NCBI GenBank assembly: GCA_017577565.1
Contig: PKRH01000022.1
Coordinates: 1-34,047, forward strand
Origin: Thermoanaerobacterales bacterium
Lineage (GTDB): Bacteria > Actinomycetota > Acidimicrobiia > Acidimicrobiales > JACDCH01
Length of the DNA: 34,047 nucleotides
Direction of reading: 5' to 3'
The translations under genes and the position numbers were made by a program. Every line of letters begins with the position of its first letter. Within the stretch, counting starts at the first letter, position 1. Below, in pieces: positions 1 to 8,113 of the stretch. Under the pieces are notes generated by a model, which saw nothing but the letters and a program-made list of their open reading frames with translations, had not been told where the DNA came from and did not search any database.

Positions 1-665
1 GTGCCGCCGTCCGCCCGCTCGCCCTCGGCCGGCCCGCCGGGGCCGTCCGGGTCGCGGTCGAACAGCAGGCGGTGGAGGTAGGTGCCGGCGGTGCGGCGGT
101 CGGGTGGGCGGTTGCCGGCGAGGCGCTTGGCCACCATGACCCCCGCGATGCCGGCGGCGCCGGCCGCCGCCACCCGCCCGTGGGTGCGGCGCACGAGCGG
201 CACGGTGGCGACCGCGCCGACCAGCGTGCCGAGCCCGGTCTGGCGGGCCAGCCGCCCGCCGGCCAGCCCGAGCGCCAGCGCCACCGTGCCGGGCCACGCC
301 AGCGGCAGGAAGGCGCCGAGCGCCACCGAGACCCCCCGGCCGCCGGCGCCGCCCAGCCAGGGCGACCAGTTGTGCCCGGCGACCGCGGCCGTCGCCGCCA
401 GCGCGCCGAGCCCCGGGCGGTCGCGGCCGGCGAGGAGCGGGCCGACGGCGCCCTTGGCCACCTCGCACACCCCGGCCGCGGCCAGCGGGCGGAAGCCGGC
501 GACCTCGTAGAGCGCGGTGCCGGAGACCGTGCCGTGGCCGACGCCCCGCAGGTCGACCCGGGCCACCCGGCGGGCGGCGATGTTCGAGAAGGGGATGCTG
601 CCCGCCAGCCAGGCCGCCGCGACGACGGCGGGGGCCGGTGGCCGGCGCGACCGGTGGCGGCTCAT
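1..665 (-). CDS. PlsY-like glycerol-3-phosphate acyltransferase, divergent; 3' end outside window
   Basis: The minus-strand frame from ATG 665 stays open for 221 codons to the window edge, so the C-terminus is missing. The N-terminus reads WLAGSIPFSNIAARR and is followed by DLRGVGHG. Further on is HNWSPWLGGAGGRGVSVALG. These match the SIPF/DxR motif and the GH..P..GGKGV motif of PlsY, the membrane enzyme that moves an acyl group from acyl-phosphate to glycerol-3-phosphate in phospholipid synthesis. Several hydrophobic segments are present. The first catalytic motif is unusual: PlsY normally has GSGNxGATN after the DxR, while here it reads GHGTVSGTA. It may be a divergent paralogue with altered or lost activity. 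The start codon overlaps the stop of the upstream gene (ATGA), which indicates translational coupling. The family assignment is fairly sure; the activity is not. Confidence 0.75.
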   Translation of the reverse strand, partial: MSRHRSRRPPAPAVVAAAWLAGSIPFSNIAARRVARVDLRGVGHGTVSGTALYEVAGFRPLAAAGVCEVAKGAVGPLLAGRDRPGLGALAATAAVAGHNWSPWLGGAGGRGVSVALGAFLPLAWPGTVALALGLAGGRLARQTGLGTLVGAVATVPLVRRTHGRVAAAGAAGIAGVMVAKRLAGNRPPDRRTAGTYLHRLLFDRDPDGPGGPAEGERADGG

Positions 666-1504
666 CGGAGCGGGTCCCAGGCCGTGAGCACCAGCTCGTA
701 GCTCTCGTCGTAGTTGACGGTCCCGATCACCGTCTCGGACGCGTTGCCGCCCTCCCGGACCTGGCGCAGGACGAGGGGCCAGCGGTCGAGCGCGTACCAG
801 ACGTCCAGCTCGCCGGCCCCGGTCGAGTCGCCGCTGACCGTCGTCTCGTAGCGGACGTGCAGCGCGTCGCGCTCGACGCCCTCCACCTCCACCTGCTCGA
901 CGCCGACGACCTCGCCGGTGCCGTCCTCGTGGCTGTTCCCGCTGTGCTCGGACCCCGGGCTGTCGCACGTCCACGAGAACGTCGTCCCCGGCTCGGCGTC
1001 GGGGGGCGGGACGTAGGGGTCGCCGGTGCACTCGTAGGCCCGGGTCTCGTCCTGGTTGAAGAACGAGTGGAACAGCGTCGACTCCGGCCGCTCCCAGGCC
1101 CCGCCGTCGGCCGGGCAGAGCACGTCCTCGTCCCACCGCTGCTGCAGGGGCTCCCAGCGCTGGCGCAGGCAGCCGTCGTCCGTGGGCGACAGCGTCACGG
1201 TCGTCTCCTCCGGGTAGTCGTGGCGGCTGCCGGTCAGCGCGTCGACCTGCTCGTAGCCGCTGGTGGCGTACACGTAGACGCCGGCCGGCGGCGCGTCGCC
1301 GTCGCCGGCCGCCGTCGCCTCGCCACCGTCGCGGAAGCGCTCGCGGGCCTCGTCCACCGTCACCGGCTTCGCCGGGTCGCGCAGCACGACGTACGCGATC
1401 CCCACGCCCACCGCGAGCACGACGACGACCGCGGCGACGCCCCACAGCAGGCGGCGCCGACCCCTCCCCCCGGCCCGGGGCTCTCTCGTGCGAGCGTCGA
1501 TCAC
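662..1504 (-). CDS. Membrane-anchored protein of unknown function
   Basis: This encodes 280 residues. A basic N-terminus (residues 1-16, Arg-rich) is followed by one transmembrane helix at about 17-40 (LLWGVAAVVVVLAVGVGIAYVV). The remaining ~240 residues are acidic and hydrophilic and should lie outside the membrane. That domain contains four Cys (in GCLRQRW, LCPAD, ECTGD and TCDSP), which could form disulfides. I do not recognise a family. I chose GTG 1504 because GAGGTG lies 6 nt upstream; the frame is open to 1849, but the extra N-terminal sequence is Arg-rich and looks non-coding. The gene overlaps the PlsY-like gene by ATGA, so the two are probably one operon with a related envelope role (inference). 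Confidence 0.7.
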   Translation of the reverse strand: MIDARTREPRAGGRGRRRLLWGVAAVVVVLAVGVGIAYVVLRDPAKPVTVDEARERFRDGGEATAAGDGDAPPAGVYVYATSGYEQVDALTGSRHDYPEETTVTLSPTDDGCLRQRWEPLQQRWDEDVLCPADGGAWERPESTLFHSFFNQDETRAYECTGDPYVPPPDAEPGTTFSWTCDSPGSEHSGNSHEDGTGEVVGVEQVEVEGVERDALHVRYETTVSGDSTGAGELDVWYALDRWPLVLRQVREGGNASETVIGTVNYDESYELVLTAWDPLR

Positions 1505-1538
1505 AGGCAGCACCTCGTGCCTCGGTCGCTTCCGGGGG

Positions 1539-1544
1539 AACCTA
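1539..1544 (-). promoter_or_regulatory. Possible -10 box for the 1504-1 operon
   Basis: TAGGTT on the minus strand fits the actinobacterial TANNNT -10 pattern and would place the transcription start near 1532, about 28 nt before GTG 1504. No convincing -35 box lies 17 bp further upstream. Confidence 0.25.
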
Positions 1545-1619
1545 CCCGCCCCGCGGTGGTCTCCGCGTGACCGTGCGTCGCCGCCTGGCCCGCTCCGGCG
1601 GCGCCGGTGCCGCCCTCCG

Positions 1620-1648
1620 TTGACAGCCCGAGATCGGTCGCGTTGACT
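1620..1648 (+). promoter_or_regulatory. Candidate leaderless promoter of the PaaX-like gene
   Basis: A perfect TTGACA (1620-1625) is followed after 17 bp by the weak -10 hexamer TTGACT (1643-1648). Transcription would begin at about 1655-1656, on the GTG start codon itself. No Shine-Dalgarno sequence precedes that GTG, which agrees with a leaderless mRNA. Confidence 0.4.
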
Positions 1649-1655
1649 CACGGTC

Positions 1656-2630
1656 GTGACTGGAACGACCGGTCGGCACCCGACCGGGCTCGCCGACGTC
1701 GTGGGCGACGTCGACCTGCCCACCCGCCTGCTCGTGTTCGGGGTGGCCCGCCACGACGGGACGATCCCGGCCGCCGACCTCTTCGCCGTGGCCGAGGCCT
1801 GCGGGCGCTCGCCCGAGCAGGTCCGCTCGTGCCTCCGGCGGCTGCTCAAGGAGGGCCTCTTCGTGCGGGACGGCGTCGGCCAGCGCGCCGTCTACCGGCC
1901 GACCGACGCCGGCCTGCGAGCGCTGGCCGCCTTCGGCGGGCGGGCGCTGCTCGCCCACGCCCGGGACACGGCGGACGCCCCCTGGGACGGGCGCTGGCAC
2001 CTCGTCGCCTTCGCCGTGCCCGAGGCCCGCCGCCCCGCCCGCGACGCGCTGCGCGAGCACCTCGGCCGCTCGGGCGGCGCCGCGGTCCACAACGGGCTCT
2101 ACGTCAGCCCCCACCCCTGGGAGAAGGACGTCCTGGCCGTCGCCGACGACCTCGGCGTGGCCGAGCACGTGACGACGGCCGTGGCCGACGAGCTGGCGGT
2201 GGGCGGCGAGTCCGACCCCCGCCGGCTGGCCGAGCGGCTGTGGCGCCTGGACGAGCTGGCCGCCCGCTACCGGGCGTTCCTCGACCGCTGGTCGGGCGTG
2301 CTCGACCGGCTGGGCGAGATGGAGCGGGCCGGCGAGCCGCTGCCGGACTCGGCCTTCCTGCCCGGCGCCCTGGCCATGGGCGTCGAGTACCGGGCCTGCG
2401 TCGACGCCGACCCCCTGCTGCCCCGCGAGCTGCTGCCCCAGCCCTGGCCCGGGCGGGCGGCGCGCGAGCTGCTCGTGCGGAGCCGGCGCCTGGCCCTGCG
2501 CCTCCGCGAGGCCGGCGGGCGTCCGGCCCTGTTCGCCACCTACCACGACCTCGTCGACGCCCTGCCCGGCAGCGGCACCGCCCCGGGCGAGGGGGCCGAC
2601 GGTCGCCAGACCCGAGGAGGGGACACGTGA
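1656..2630 (+). CDS. PaaX-family transcriptional regulator
   Basis: The product is 324 residues, near the usual ~300 for PaaX proteins. Residues ~20-95 form a winged-helix region (LPTRLLVFGVARHDG, then RSPEQVRSCLRRLLKEGLF). The PaaX core follows with WDGRWHLVAF.VPEARRPARDALREHL and NGLYVSPHPWE, and then a helical C-terminal half. PaaX represses phenylacetate degradation in E. coli by sensing phenylacetyl-CoA; members elsewhere control other aromatic or acyl-CoA pathways. No phenylacetate genes are present here. It overlaps the next gene by GTGA, so the likely target is its own operon with the LLM oxidoreductase (inference). Confidence 0.85.
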   Translation: MTGTTGRHPTGLADVVGDVDLPTRLLVFGVARHDGTIPAADLFAVAEACGRSPEQVRSCLRRLLKEGLFVRDGVGQRAVYRPTDAGLRALAAFGGRALLAHARDTADAPWDGRWHLVAFAVPEARRPARDALREHLGRSGGAAVHNGLYVSPHPWEKDVLAVADDLGVAEHVTTAVADELAVGGESDPRRLAERLWRLDELAARYRAFLDRWSGVLDRLGEMERAGEPLPDSAFLPGALAMGVEYRACVDADPLLPRELLPQPWPGRAARELLVRSRRLALRLREAGGRPALFATYHDLVDALPGSGTAPGEGADGRQTRGGDT

Positions 2631-3874
2631 AGTTCGGGATTTTCTACGAGCACCAGCTCCCACGGCCGTGGGACGAGGACGCCGAGCACCGGCTGCTCAA
2701 GGACGCGCTCGACCAGATCCAGCTCGCGGACGAGCTGGGCTTCGACTACGTCTGGGAGGTCGAGCACCACTTCCTGGAGGAGTACTCGCACTCCTCCGCG
2801 CCCGAGGTGTTCCTCGCCGCCGCCAGCCAGCGCACCTCCCGCATCCGCCTCGGCCACGGCATCGTCCAGCTGCCGTTCAACTTCAACCACACCGCCCGGG
2901 TCGCCGAGCGCATCGCCACCCTCGACCTCGTCTCCGACGGCCGGGTCGAGTTCGGCACCGGCGAGGCGTCCTCCGAGGCCGAGCTGGGCGGCTTCCGCAT
3001 CGAGCGGGCGGAGAAGCGGGCCCAGTGGGAGGAGGCCCTCGACATCGTCACCCGCATGTTCGTCGAGACGCCGTTCGCCGGCCACGAGAGCGACAACTTC
3101 TCGATGCCGGTGCGCAACGTCGTGCCGAAGCCGCTGCAGAAGCCCCACCCGCCGCTGTGGGTGGCCTGCAGCCGGCGCGAGACCATCCACCTGGCCGCCA
3201 CCAAGGGCATCGGCGCGCTGAGCTTCAGCTTCGTCGAGCCCGAGGAGGCCCGCCTCTGGGTCCAGGACTACTACGACACGATCGCCTCGGAGGCCTGCGT
3301 GCCGGGCGGCTTCGCCGTCAACGCCAACCTGGCCGTCGTCCTGCCGATGATGTGCCACCGGGACGAGCAGACGGCCATCGAGCGGGGCCTCGACGGCGCC
3401 CACTTCTTCGGCTACAGCCTCGGCCACTACTACGCCTTCGGCAGCCACGTGCCGGGCCGCACGAACATCTGGGACGAGTTCCAGCGCAACCGGGACGCGT
3501 TCGGCTTCTCCCGGCCGGTCGCCGCCCAGACCGGGCAGGTGCTCGGGGCCAAGCTCTTCCAGCGGGGCATCAGCTCGCTGCGGGGCGCCATCGGCACCCC
3601 CGACCAGATCCGCGAGCTGCTGCGCACCTACGCGGAGGTCGGCGTCGACCAGGTGATCTTCGTCCTGCAGGCCGGCCGCAACCACCACGAGCACATCTGC
3701 GAGTCGCTGGAGCTGTTCGCCCGCGAGGTCATGCCCGACCTCCACGAGGGCGAGGAGGAGCGCGAGAAGGCGAAGGCCGAGCGGCTGGCGCCCGCGATCG
3801 AGGCCGCCCTCGCCCGCCGGCCGCCGGCGCGCGAGGCGCCGGAGACGGTCGTGCGGGCGATCCCCGCCGTCTGA
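2627..3874 (+). CDS. LLM-class flavin-dependent oxidoreductase (luciferase-like)
   Basis: This encodes 415 residues of the bacterial luciferase-like monooxygenase family, TIM-barrel enzymes that use reduced FMN or F420. The start MKFGIFYEHQLPRPW is typical. It is followed by LADELGFDYVWEVEHHF, the conserved RIRLGHGIVQLP strand, the DLVSDGRVEFGTGE motif and PHPPLWVACSR. The C-terminal ~40 residues are charged and probably flexible. GTG 2627 was chosen because GAGGAGGGG lies just upstream and the codon overlaps the PaaX stop (GTGA). The substrate cannot be read from sequence; co-transcription with a PaaX-type regulator suggests an aromatic or acyl-CoA-derived compound (inference). Confidence 0.85.
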   Translation: MKFGIFYEHQLPRPWDEDAEHRLLKDALDQIQLADELGFDYVWEVEHHFLEEYSHSSAPEVFLAAASQRTSRIRLGHGIVQLPFNFNHTARVAERIATLDLVSDGRVEFGTGEASSEAELGGFRIERAEKRAQWEEALDIVTRMFVETPFAGHESDNFSMPVRNVVPKPLQKPHPPLWVACSRRETIHLAATKGIGALSFSFVEPEEARLWVQDYYDTIASEACVPGGFAVNANLAVVLPMMCHRDEQTAIERGLDGAHFFGYSLGHYYAFGSHVPGRTNIWDEFQRNRDAFGFSRPVAAQTGQVLGAKLFQRGISSLRGAIGTPDQIRELLRTYAEVGVDQVIFVLQAGRNHHEHICESLELFAREVMPDLHEGEEEREKAKAERLAPAIEAALARRPPAREAPETVVRAIPAV

Positions 3875-3886
3875 GCGGGCCGTCGC

Positions 3887-3912
3887 GCCCGCCGGCCCCT
3901 CCCCCGGCGGGC
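3887..3912 (+). terminator. Hairpin after the LLM oxidoreductase gene
   Basis: A perfect 9-bp stem (GCCCGCCGG at 3887-3895 with CCGGCGGGC at 3904-3912) has an 8-nt C-rich loop and starts 12 nt after the stop codon. There is no T tract. It separates the PaaX/LLM operon from the glucosidase promoter. Confidence 0.5.
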
Positions 3913-3922
3913 GCCGCCGTGG

Positions 3923-3948
3923 TAGCGTGCGTGAGAGCGCTCTCACGC
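3923..3948 (+). promoter_or_regulatory. Promoter -10 and LacI-family operator (CebR-like box) of the glucosidase operon
   Basis: A perfect 20-bp palindrome, GCGTGAGAGCGCTCTCACGC, occupies 3929-3948. Its 14-bp core TGAGAGCGCTCTCA with a central CG is the form bound by LacI-family repressors. It differs by one base per half from the TGGGAGCGCTCCCA box of CebR, the cellobiose repressor of Streptomyces. TAGCGT at 3923-3928 fits a -10 box, so the operator would cover the transcription start. The LacI-type gene at 5511 is the natural candidate repressor. Confidence 0.8.
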
Positions 3949-4041
3949 CCGCCCGTTCACGGCCTTCCGGGCGGGCGTGGGGAGCGCGGATCCCCGGCGG
4001 AGACGGCCCCGGCACCCGCCGCGACGACGGAAGGAGACGTG

Positions 4042-5514
4042 TTGGACCTGGGCACGGGCCATCGTTCGGAACGGTCGACGGCCCCGGGGGCCGTCGGGAG
4101 CGGCGCCGCTGGGGAGCGCCGCTTCCCGCCGGGGTTCCTCCTCGGGGCCGCCACGTCGGCCTACCAGATCGAGGGCGGTGTCGACCTCGACGGCCGGGGC
4201 CCGTCGATCTGGGACACGTTCGCCGCGGCCGGGCACGCCCGGGGCCACACCGGCGAGGTGGCGGCCGACCACCGGCGCCGCATGGCCGAGGACGTCGCGC
4301 TCATGGCCCGCCTCGGGCTGCCGGCCTACCGGTTCTCGATCGCCTGGCCCCGGGTCCAGCCCACGGGCGCCGGCCCGGCCAACCAGGCCGGCCTCGACTT
4401 CTACCGGGCCCTCGTCGACGAGCTGCTGGCCCACGGCATCGAGCCGCTGGTCACGCTCTACCACTGGGACCTCCCCCAGGCGCTCGAGGACGCCGGCGGC
4501 TGGCCGGTCCGGGCCACCGCCGAGCGCTTCGCCGACTACGCGGCCATCGTCGGCGCCGCCCTCGGCGACCGCGTCCGCCGGTGGTCGACCGTGAACGAGC
4601 CGTGGTGCGCGGCCATGCTCGGCTACGCGGCCGGCGTCCACGCCCCCGGCCGCACCGATCCCGCCGCCGCGGTGGCCGCCGCCCACCACCTGCTGCTCGG
4701 CCACGGCCTGGCGGTCGACGCGCTGCGCGCCGCGCTCCCCCACGGCGCCGACGCCGAGATCGCCATCACGCTCAACCCCTACCCCGTCGTCGCGCTGGGC
4801 GACAGCGACGCCGACCGGGACGCCGCCCGGCGCGTCGACGGGCTCGCCAACCGGCTCTGGAGCGAGCCGGTCCTCCACGGCGCCTACCCCGAGGACGTGC
4901 TGGACGACCTGTCGGCCGTCAGCGACCTCGCCCACATCCGCGACGGCGACCTCGCCCAGATCGCCCGGCCGATCGACGCGCTGGGCGTCAACTACTACCG
5001 GCGGCACCACGTGCGCCACGAGTCGGGCGCCTCGGCGCCGCCCTCGCCGTGGCCCGGGTCGCCCGACGTCGCCGTCGTCGAGCCCCCCGGCGCCCCCACC
5101 TCGAACGGCTGGGCCGTCGAGCCCGACGGCCTCACCGAGGTCCTCGTGCGCCTGAGCCGGGAGGGCGCGCCCCCGCTCTACGTCCACGAGAACGGCGCGG
5201 CCTTCGCCGACGTGGTCGACGAGGACGGGCGGGTCCACGACGAGGCGCGGCGGCGCTACATCGCCGACCACCTCGCCGCCTGCCTCGACGCCCTCGACGC
5301 CGGGGTCGACCTGCGCGGCTACATGGTCTGGTCCCTTCTCGACAACTTCGAGTGGGCCGAGGGCTACACCCAGCGGTTCGGCATCGTGCACGTCGACTTC
5401 GCCACCCAGCGGCGCACGCCCAAGGACAGCGCGCTGTGGTACGCGGAGGTCGTGCGCACCGGCACCCTCGCCGCCGAGCCGGCCCGCCCCGCCGGGGACG
5501 GGCGCCGGCCGTGA
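4042..5514 (+). CDS. GH1 family beta-glucosidase
   Basis: This encodes about 490 residues, normal for a bacterial GH1 enzyme, with no signal peptide, so it acts in the cytoplasm on imported beta-glucosides. Visible motifs are the N-terminal FPPGFLLGAATSAYQIEG, RFSIAWPRVQP, YHWDLPQ, the acid/base glutamate in TVNEPW (about E186), NYYRRHHV, the nucleophile in YVHENG (about E383) and the C-terminal WSLLDNFEWAEGY. The residue before the nucleophile is His where Thr or Ser is most common. AAGGAG at 4031-4036 is best spaced for TTG 4042; GTG 4039 in the same frame is the alternative. It is followed by a LacI-family gene that overlaps it (GTGA) and preceded by a CebR-like operator. Cellobiose or another beta-glucoside is the probable substrate. 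Confidence 0.92.
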   Translation: MDLGTGHRSERSTAPGAVGSGAAGERRFPPGFLLGAATSAYQIEGGVDLDGRGPSIWDTFAAAGHARGHTGEVAADHRRRMAEDVALMARLGLPAYRFSIAWPRVQPTGAGPANQAGLDFYRALVDELLAHGIEPLVTLYHWDLPQALEDAGGWPVRATAERFADYAAIVGAALGDRVRRWSTVNEPWCAAMLGYAAGVHAPGRTDPAAAVAAAHHLLLGHGLAVDALRAALPHGADAEIAITLNPYPVVALGDSDADRDAARRVDGLANRLWSEPVLHGAYPEDVLDDLSAVSDLAHIRDGDLAQIARPIDALGVNYYRRHHVRHESGASAPPSPWPGSPDVAVVEPPGAPTSNGWAVEPDGLTEVLVRLSREGAPPLYVHENGAAFADVVDEDGRVHDEARRRYIADHLAACLDALDAGVDLRGYMVWSLLDNFEWAEGYTQRFGIVHVDFATQRRTPKDSALWYAEVVRTGTLAAEPARPAGDGRRP

Positions 5515-6530
5515 CCGCCGCCCGCGGGCGCCGCTGCACCCTGGAGGACGTGGCGGCCCGCGCCGGCGTCTCCCGGGCCACCGCCTCCCGGGTCGTCAAC
5601 GGCAGCCCCCGGGTCTCCGAGGCCGCCCGGCGGGCGGTCGAGGCCGCCATCGACGAGCTCGGCTACGCGCCCAACCGGGCGGCCCGCTCGCTGGCCGCCG
5701 ACCGCAGCGAGTCGATCGCGCTGGTGGTCAGCGAGCCCGGCGTGCGCCTCTTCGCCGATCCCTTCTTCGCCCCGGCCACGCTCGGCGTCACCGGCGTGCT
5801 CGAGCCGACCCGCTACCAGCTCGTGCTCGCGCTGGCCCACACCGAGGCCGGGCACCAGCGGCTCGAGCGCCACCTCCTGCACGGCGGCGTCGACGGCGTG
5901 CTCGTCATGTCGGGCCGGGCCGGCGACCCGCTGCCCGGGCGCCTCGCCGAGGCCGGCATCCCCACGGTCGTCGCCGGCCGCCCGCCCGACGGCGTCGCGG
6001 TCGGCTACGTCGACGCCGACAACGTCGGCGGCGCGTGCCGGGCCGTCCGGCTCCTGATCGAGCGGGGGCGGCGCCGCATCGGCACCGTCGCCGGGCCGCC
6101 GGACATGGTGCCCGGCGTCGACCGGCGGACCGGCTGGGAGAAGGCGCTGGTCGCCGCGGGCCGCGCCCCCGACCCCGACCTCGTGGCCGCCGCCGACTTC
6201 ACCCGGGCCGGCGGCGAGGCGGCCACCCGCCGGCTCCTCGAGCGGCACCCCGACCTCGACGGGCTGTTCGTCGCCTCCGACCTCATGGCGCTCGGCGCCC
6301 TCGACGCGCTCCGGGCGGCCGGCCGGCGGGTGCCCGACGACGTCGCCGTCGTCGGATTCGACGACACCGAGCTGGCCCGGTCGGCCGACCCGCCGCTCAC
6401 CACCGTCCGCCAGCCGCTCGAGCAGCTCGGCGCCGCCATGGCGCAGCTCCTGCTCGACCAGCTCGAGCGGGGCGCGCCGCCGGCGGGCGTCGTGCTCGAC
6501 ACCGACCTCGTCGTGCGGGCCTCGGCCTGA
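5511..6530 (+). CDS. LacI-family repressor of the glucosidase operon
   Basis: The product is 339 residues. The N-terminal helix-turn-helix is TLEDVAARAGVSRATASRVVN, with the hinge RAARSLA carrying the Leu that LacI proteins insert at a central CG. The effector domain follows: ALVVSEP, GGVDGVLVMS, GIPTVVAGR, VDADNVGG, GLFVASDLMALGALDALR, VPDDVAVVGFDDTELA and LTTVRQP. It starts at GTG 5511 and overlaps the glucosidase stop. It probably binds the palindrome at 3929-3948 and is released by a glucoside, controlling its own synthesis with the enzyme. The operator assignment rests on position and core sequence. Confidence 0.9.
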   Translation: MTAARGRRCTLEDVAARAGVSRATASRVVNGSPRVSEAARRAVEAAIDELGYAPNRAARSLAADRSESIALVVSEPGVRLFADPFFAPATLGVTGVLEPTRYQLVLALAHTEAGHQRLERHLLHGGVDGVLVMSGRAGDPLPGRLAEAGIPTVVAGRPPDGVAVGYVDADNVGGACRAVRLLIERGRRRIGTVAGPPDMVPGVDRRTGWEKALVAAGRAPDPDLVAAADFTRAGGEAATRRLLERHPDLDGLFVASDLMALGALDALRAAGRRVPDDVAVVGFDDTELARSADPPLTTVRQPLEQLGAAMAQLLLDQLERGAPPAGVVLDTDLVVRASA

Positions 6531-6542
6531 CCCGCCCGCCGC

Positions 6543-7160
6543 TCAGCCCCCGCCCTGCCCGTCGCGCTCCCGGGCCCGCTCGCGGCTGCGCTCGGCCAGG
6601 TGGTCGGCCACCCCGATCGCCGTGAAGGGGAAGATCGGCGCCGGCAGCAGCACCAGCCCGCCGGCGGCGCGGGCCAGGACGAAGGTGTAGGCGGTCGCCA
6701 CCACGACGGCGAGGACCCGGGGCCGCAGCTCGTCGTCGGGGTCGCGGCGCAGCGCCGCCACGCCGCCCGCGCCGACGCCGGCGACGATCCCCGACACCCC
6801 GTCGCCGGCCAGCGCGGACACCATGACCCCGATCGGCAACGCCAGGCCCATGGCCTTGAGCACCGCGGTCGGGGCCCGGGGATGCTCGGACATGAAGGCC
6901 AGGGCGACGAACACGAACGGGATGAGCGCCAGGCCGAACGCGATCGGCGGGCCCGGGTCGGGGGCGTCGGCCTCGTCGGAGGCCAGCGCCACCAACCCGG
7001 CCAGCATCGCCCAGAACGCCGGGACGAGGACCAGCGTGGCGACGAGGATCGCCCGCCACTTGCGCTGGGGCGGCAGCGGCGTCAGGCCCGCGACCGGCGC
7101 CGACCGGCGGGCCCGCCGCGCGGACGGACGGGTCGACCGGCCGGCGCCCGCGCCGCTCAC
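6543..7160 (-). CDS. Small integral membrane protein at the end of the sugar ABC operon
   Basis: This encodes 205 residues. A basic N-terminus (residues 1-33) is followed by hydrophobic segments: ILVATLVLVPAFWAMLAGLVALA, PIAFGLALIPFVFVALAFM, ALPIGVMVSALAGDGVSGIVAG, LAVVVATAYTFVLARAAGGLVLL and FPFTAIGVADHL. The charged tail is rich in Arg and Glu. I do not recognise the family. GTG 7160 overlaps the permease stop (GTGA), so it is translated with the transporter. It could be an accessory subunit or an unrelated passenger; it has no EAA motif and is not a permease itself. It ends 12 nt from the convergent LacI gene. Confidence 0.75.
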   Translation of the reverse strand: MSGAGAGRSTRPSARRARRSAPVAGLTPLPPQRKWRAILVATLVLVPAFWAMLAGLVALASDEADAPDPGPPIAFGLALIPFVFVALAFMSEHPRAPTAVLKAMGLALPIGVMVSALAGDGVSGIVAGVGAGGVAALRRDPDDELRPRVLAVVVATAYTFVLARAAGGLVLLPAPIFPFTAIGVADHLAERSRERARERDGQGGG

Positions 7161-8113
7161 CCCTTGACCGCCCCGGCGGTCAGCCCGCGGACGAAGTAGC
7201 GCTGCAGGGTGAAGAACACGATGAGCGGCAGCACCATCGAGATGAACGCGGCCGCCGTGAGCAGGTGCCACGACTCGCCCCGGGAGCCCACGAGGTTCGA
7301 CAGCGCGATCGTGAGCACTTGGACGTCGGACGTGCCGCCCAGGAAGATGCGGGCGACGAGCAGGTCGTTCCACACCCAGAGGAACTGGAAGATCGCGAAG
7401 GCCGCCAGCGCCGGCACCGACAGCGGCACCACCAGCCGCCAGAAGATCGTGAAGTGGTCGGCGCCGTCGATCTTCGCGGACTCGATGATCGACGACGGCA
7501 GCGACCCGATGTAGTTGCGCAGCAGGTAGACGGCGAGCGGCAGGCCGAAGGCGGTGTGGGCCAGCCAGATGCCGAGGAACGTGCCGTTCAGGTCGAGGTC
7601 GGGGAAGATCCGCAGGCCGGCGACCTCGGCACCGCTCGTGTAGAGCCGCAGGATGGGGATGAGCGCCATCTGCAGCGGCACGACCAGCAGCCCGACGACG
7701 GCGGCGAACATGACGTGCCGGCCGCGGAACTCCATCCACGAGAAGGCGTAGGCCGCGAAGGCGGCGATGGTGATCGGGATGACCGTCGACGGGACGGTCA
7801 CCGCCAGGCTGTTGAGGAAGGCGTTCTCGAACCCGCCGGTGTCCAGCGCCGATCGGTAGTTCTCCAGCGTCCACTGGCTCGTGTCGAACAGGTGGCCGAA
7901 GACCGTCCACCAGCCGGTCGTCTCGACCAGGTCCTCGGGGCGGAACGACGTGATGAGCACGCCCACCGTCGGCACCATCCAGATGGCGGCGACGATCGTG
8001 ATGACGATGCGCGGCGTCCAGCCGCCCTTGCGCACGTCGCCCGCGCCCTCGGAGGTCGGCGCCCCCTCGAGCTCGGTGGGGAGCGACTCCTCGACGGGGA
8101 TGGCGGTCGTCAT
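7157..8113 (-). CDS. Carbohydrate ABC transporter permease (MalG/AglG type)
   Basis: The product is 318 residues with six predicted membrane segments. The first is RIVITIVAAIWMVPTVGVLITSF, which precedes the usual extracellular W.LENYRSAL. region. The cytoplasmic EAA loop reads SIIESAKIDGADHFTIFWRLVVPLSVPAL and contacts the ATPase. The C-terminus QRYFVRGLTAGAVKG is typical of the MalG/MsmG class. It overlaps the upstream permease gene by ATGA. It forms the membrane channel together with the 8110-9267 permease. Confidence 0.92.
   Translation of the reverse strand: MTTAIPVEESLPTELEGAPTSEGAGDVRKGGWTPRIVITIVAAIWMVPTVGVLITSFRPEDLVETTGWWTVFGHLFDTSQWTLENYRSALDTGGFENAFLNSLAVTVPSTVIPITIAAFAAYAFSWMEFRGRHVMFAAVVGLLVVPLQMALIPILRLYTSGAEVAGLRIFPDLDLNGTFLGIWLAHTAFGLPLAVYLLRNYIGSLPSSIIESAKIDGADHFTIFWRLVVPLSVPALAAFAIFQFLWVWNDLLVARIFLGGTSDVQVLTIALSNLVGSRGESWHLLTAAAFISMVLPLIVFFTLQRYFVRGLTAGAVKG

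Noticed and set aside
72..1570. Plus-strand frames at the left end
   Set aside because: They give low-complexity translations; the minus strand encodes a recognisable PlsY-like protein and a signal-anchored protein.
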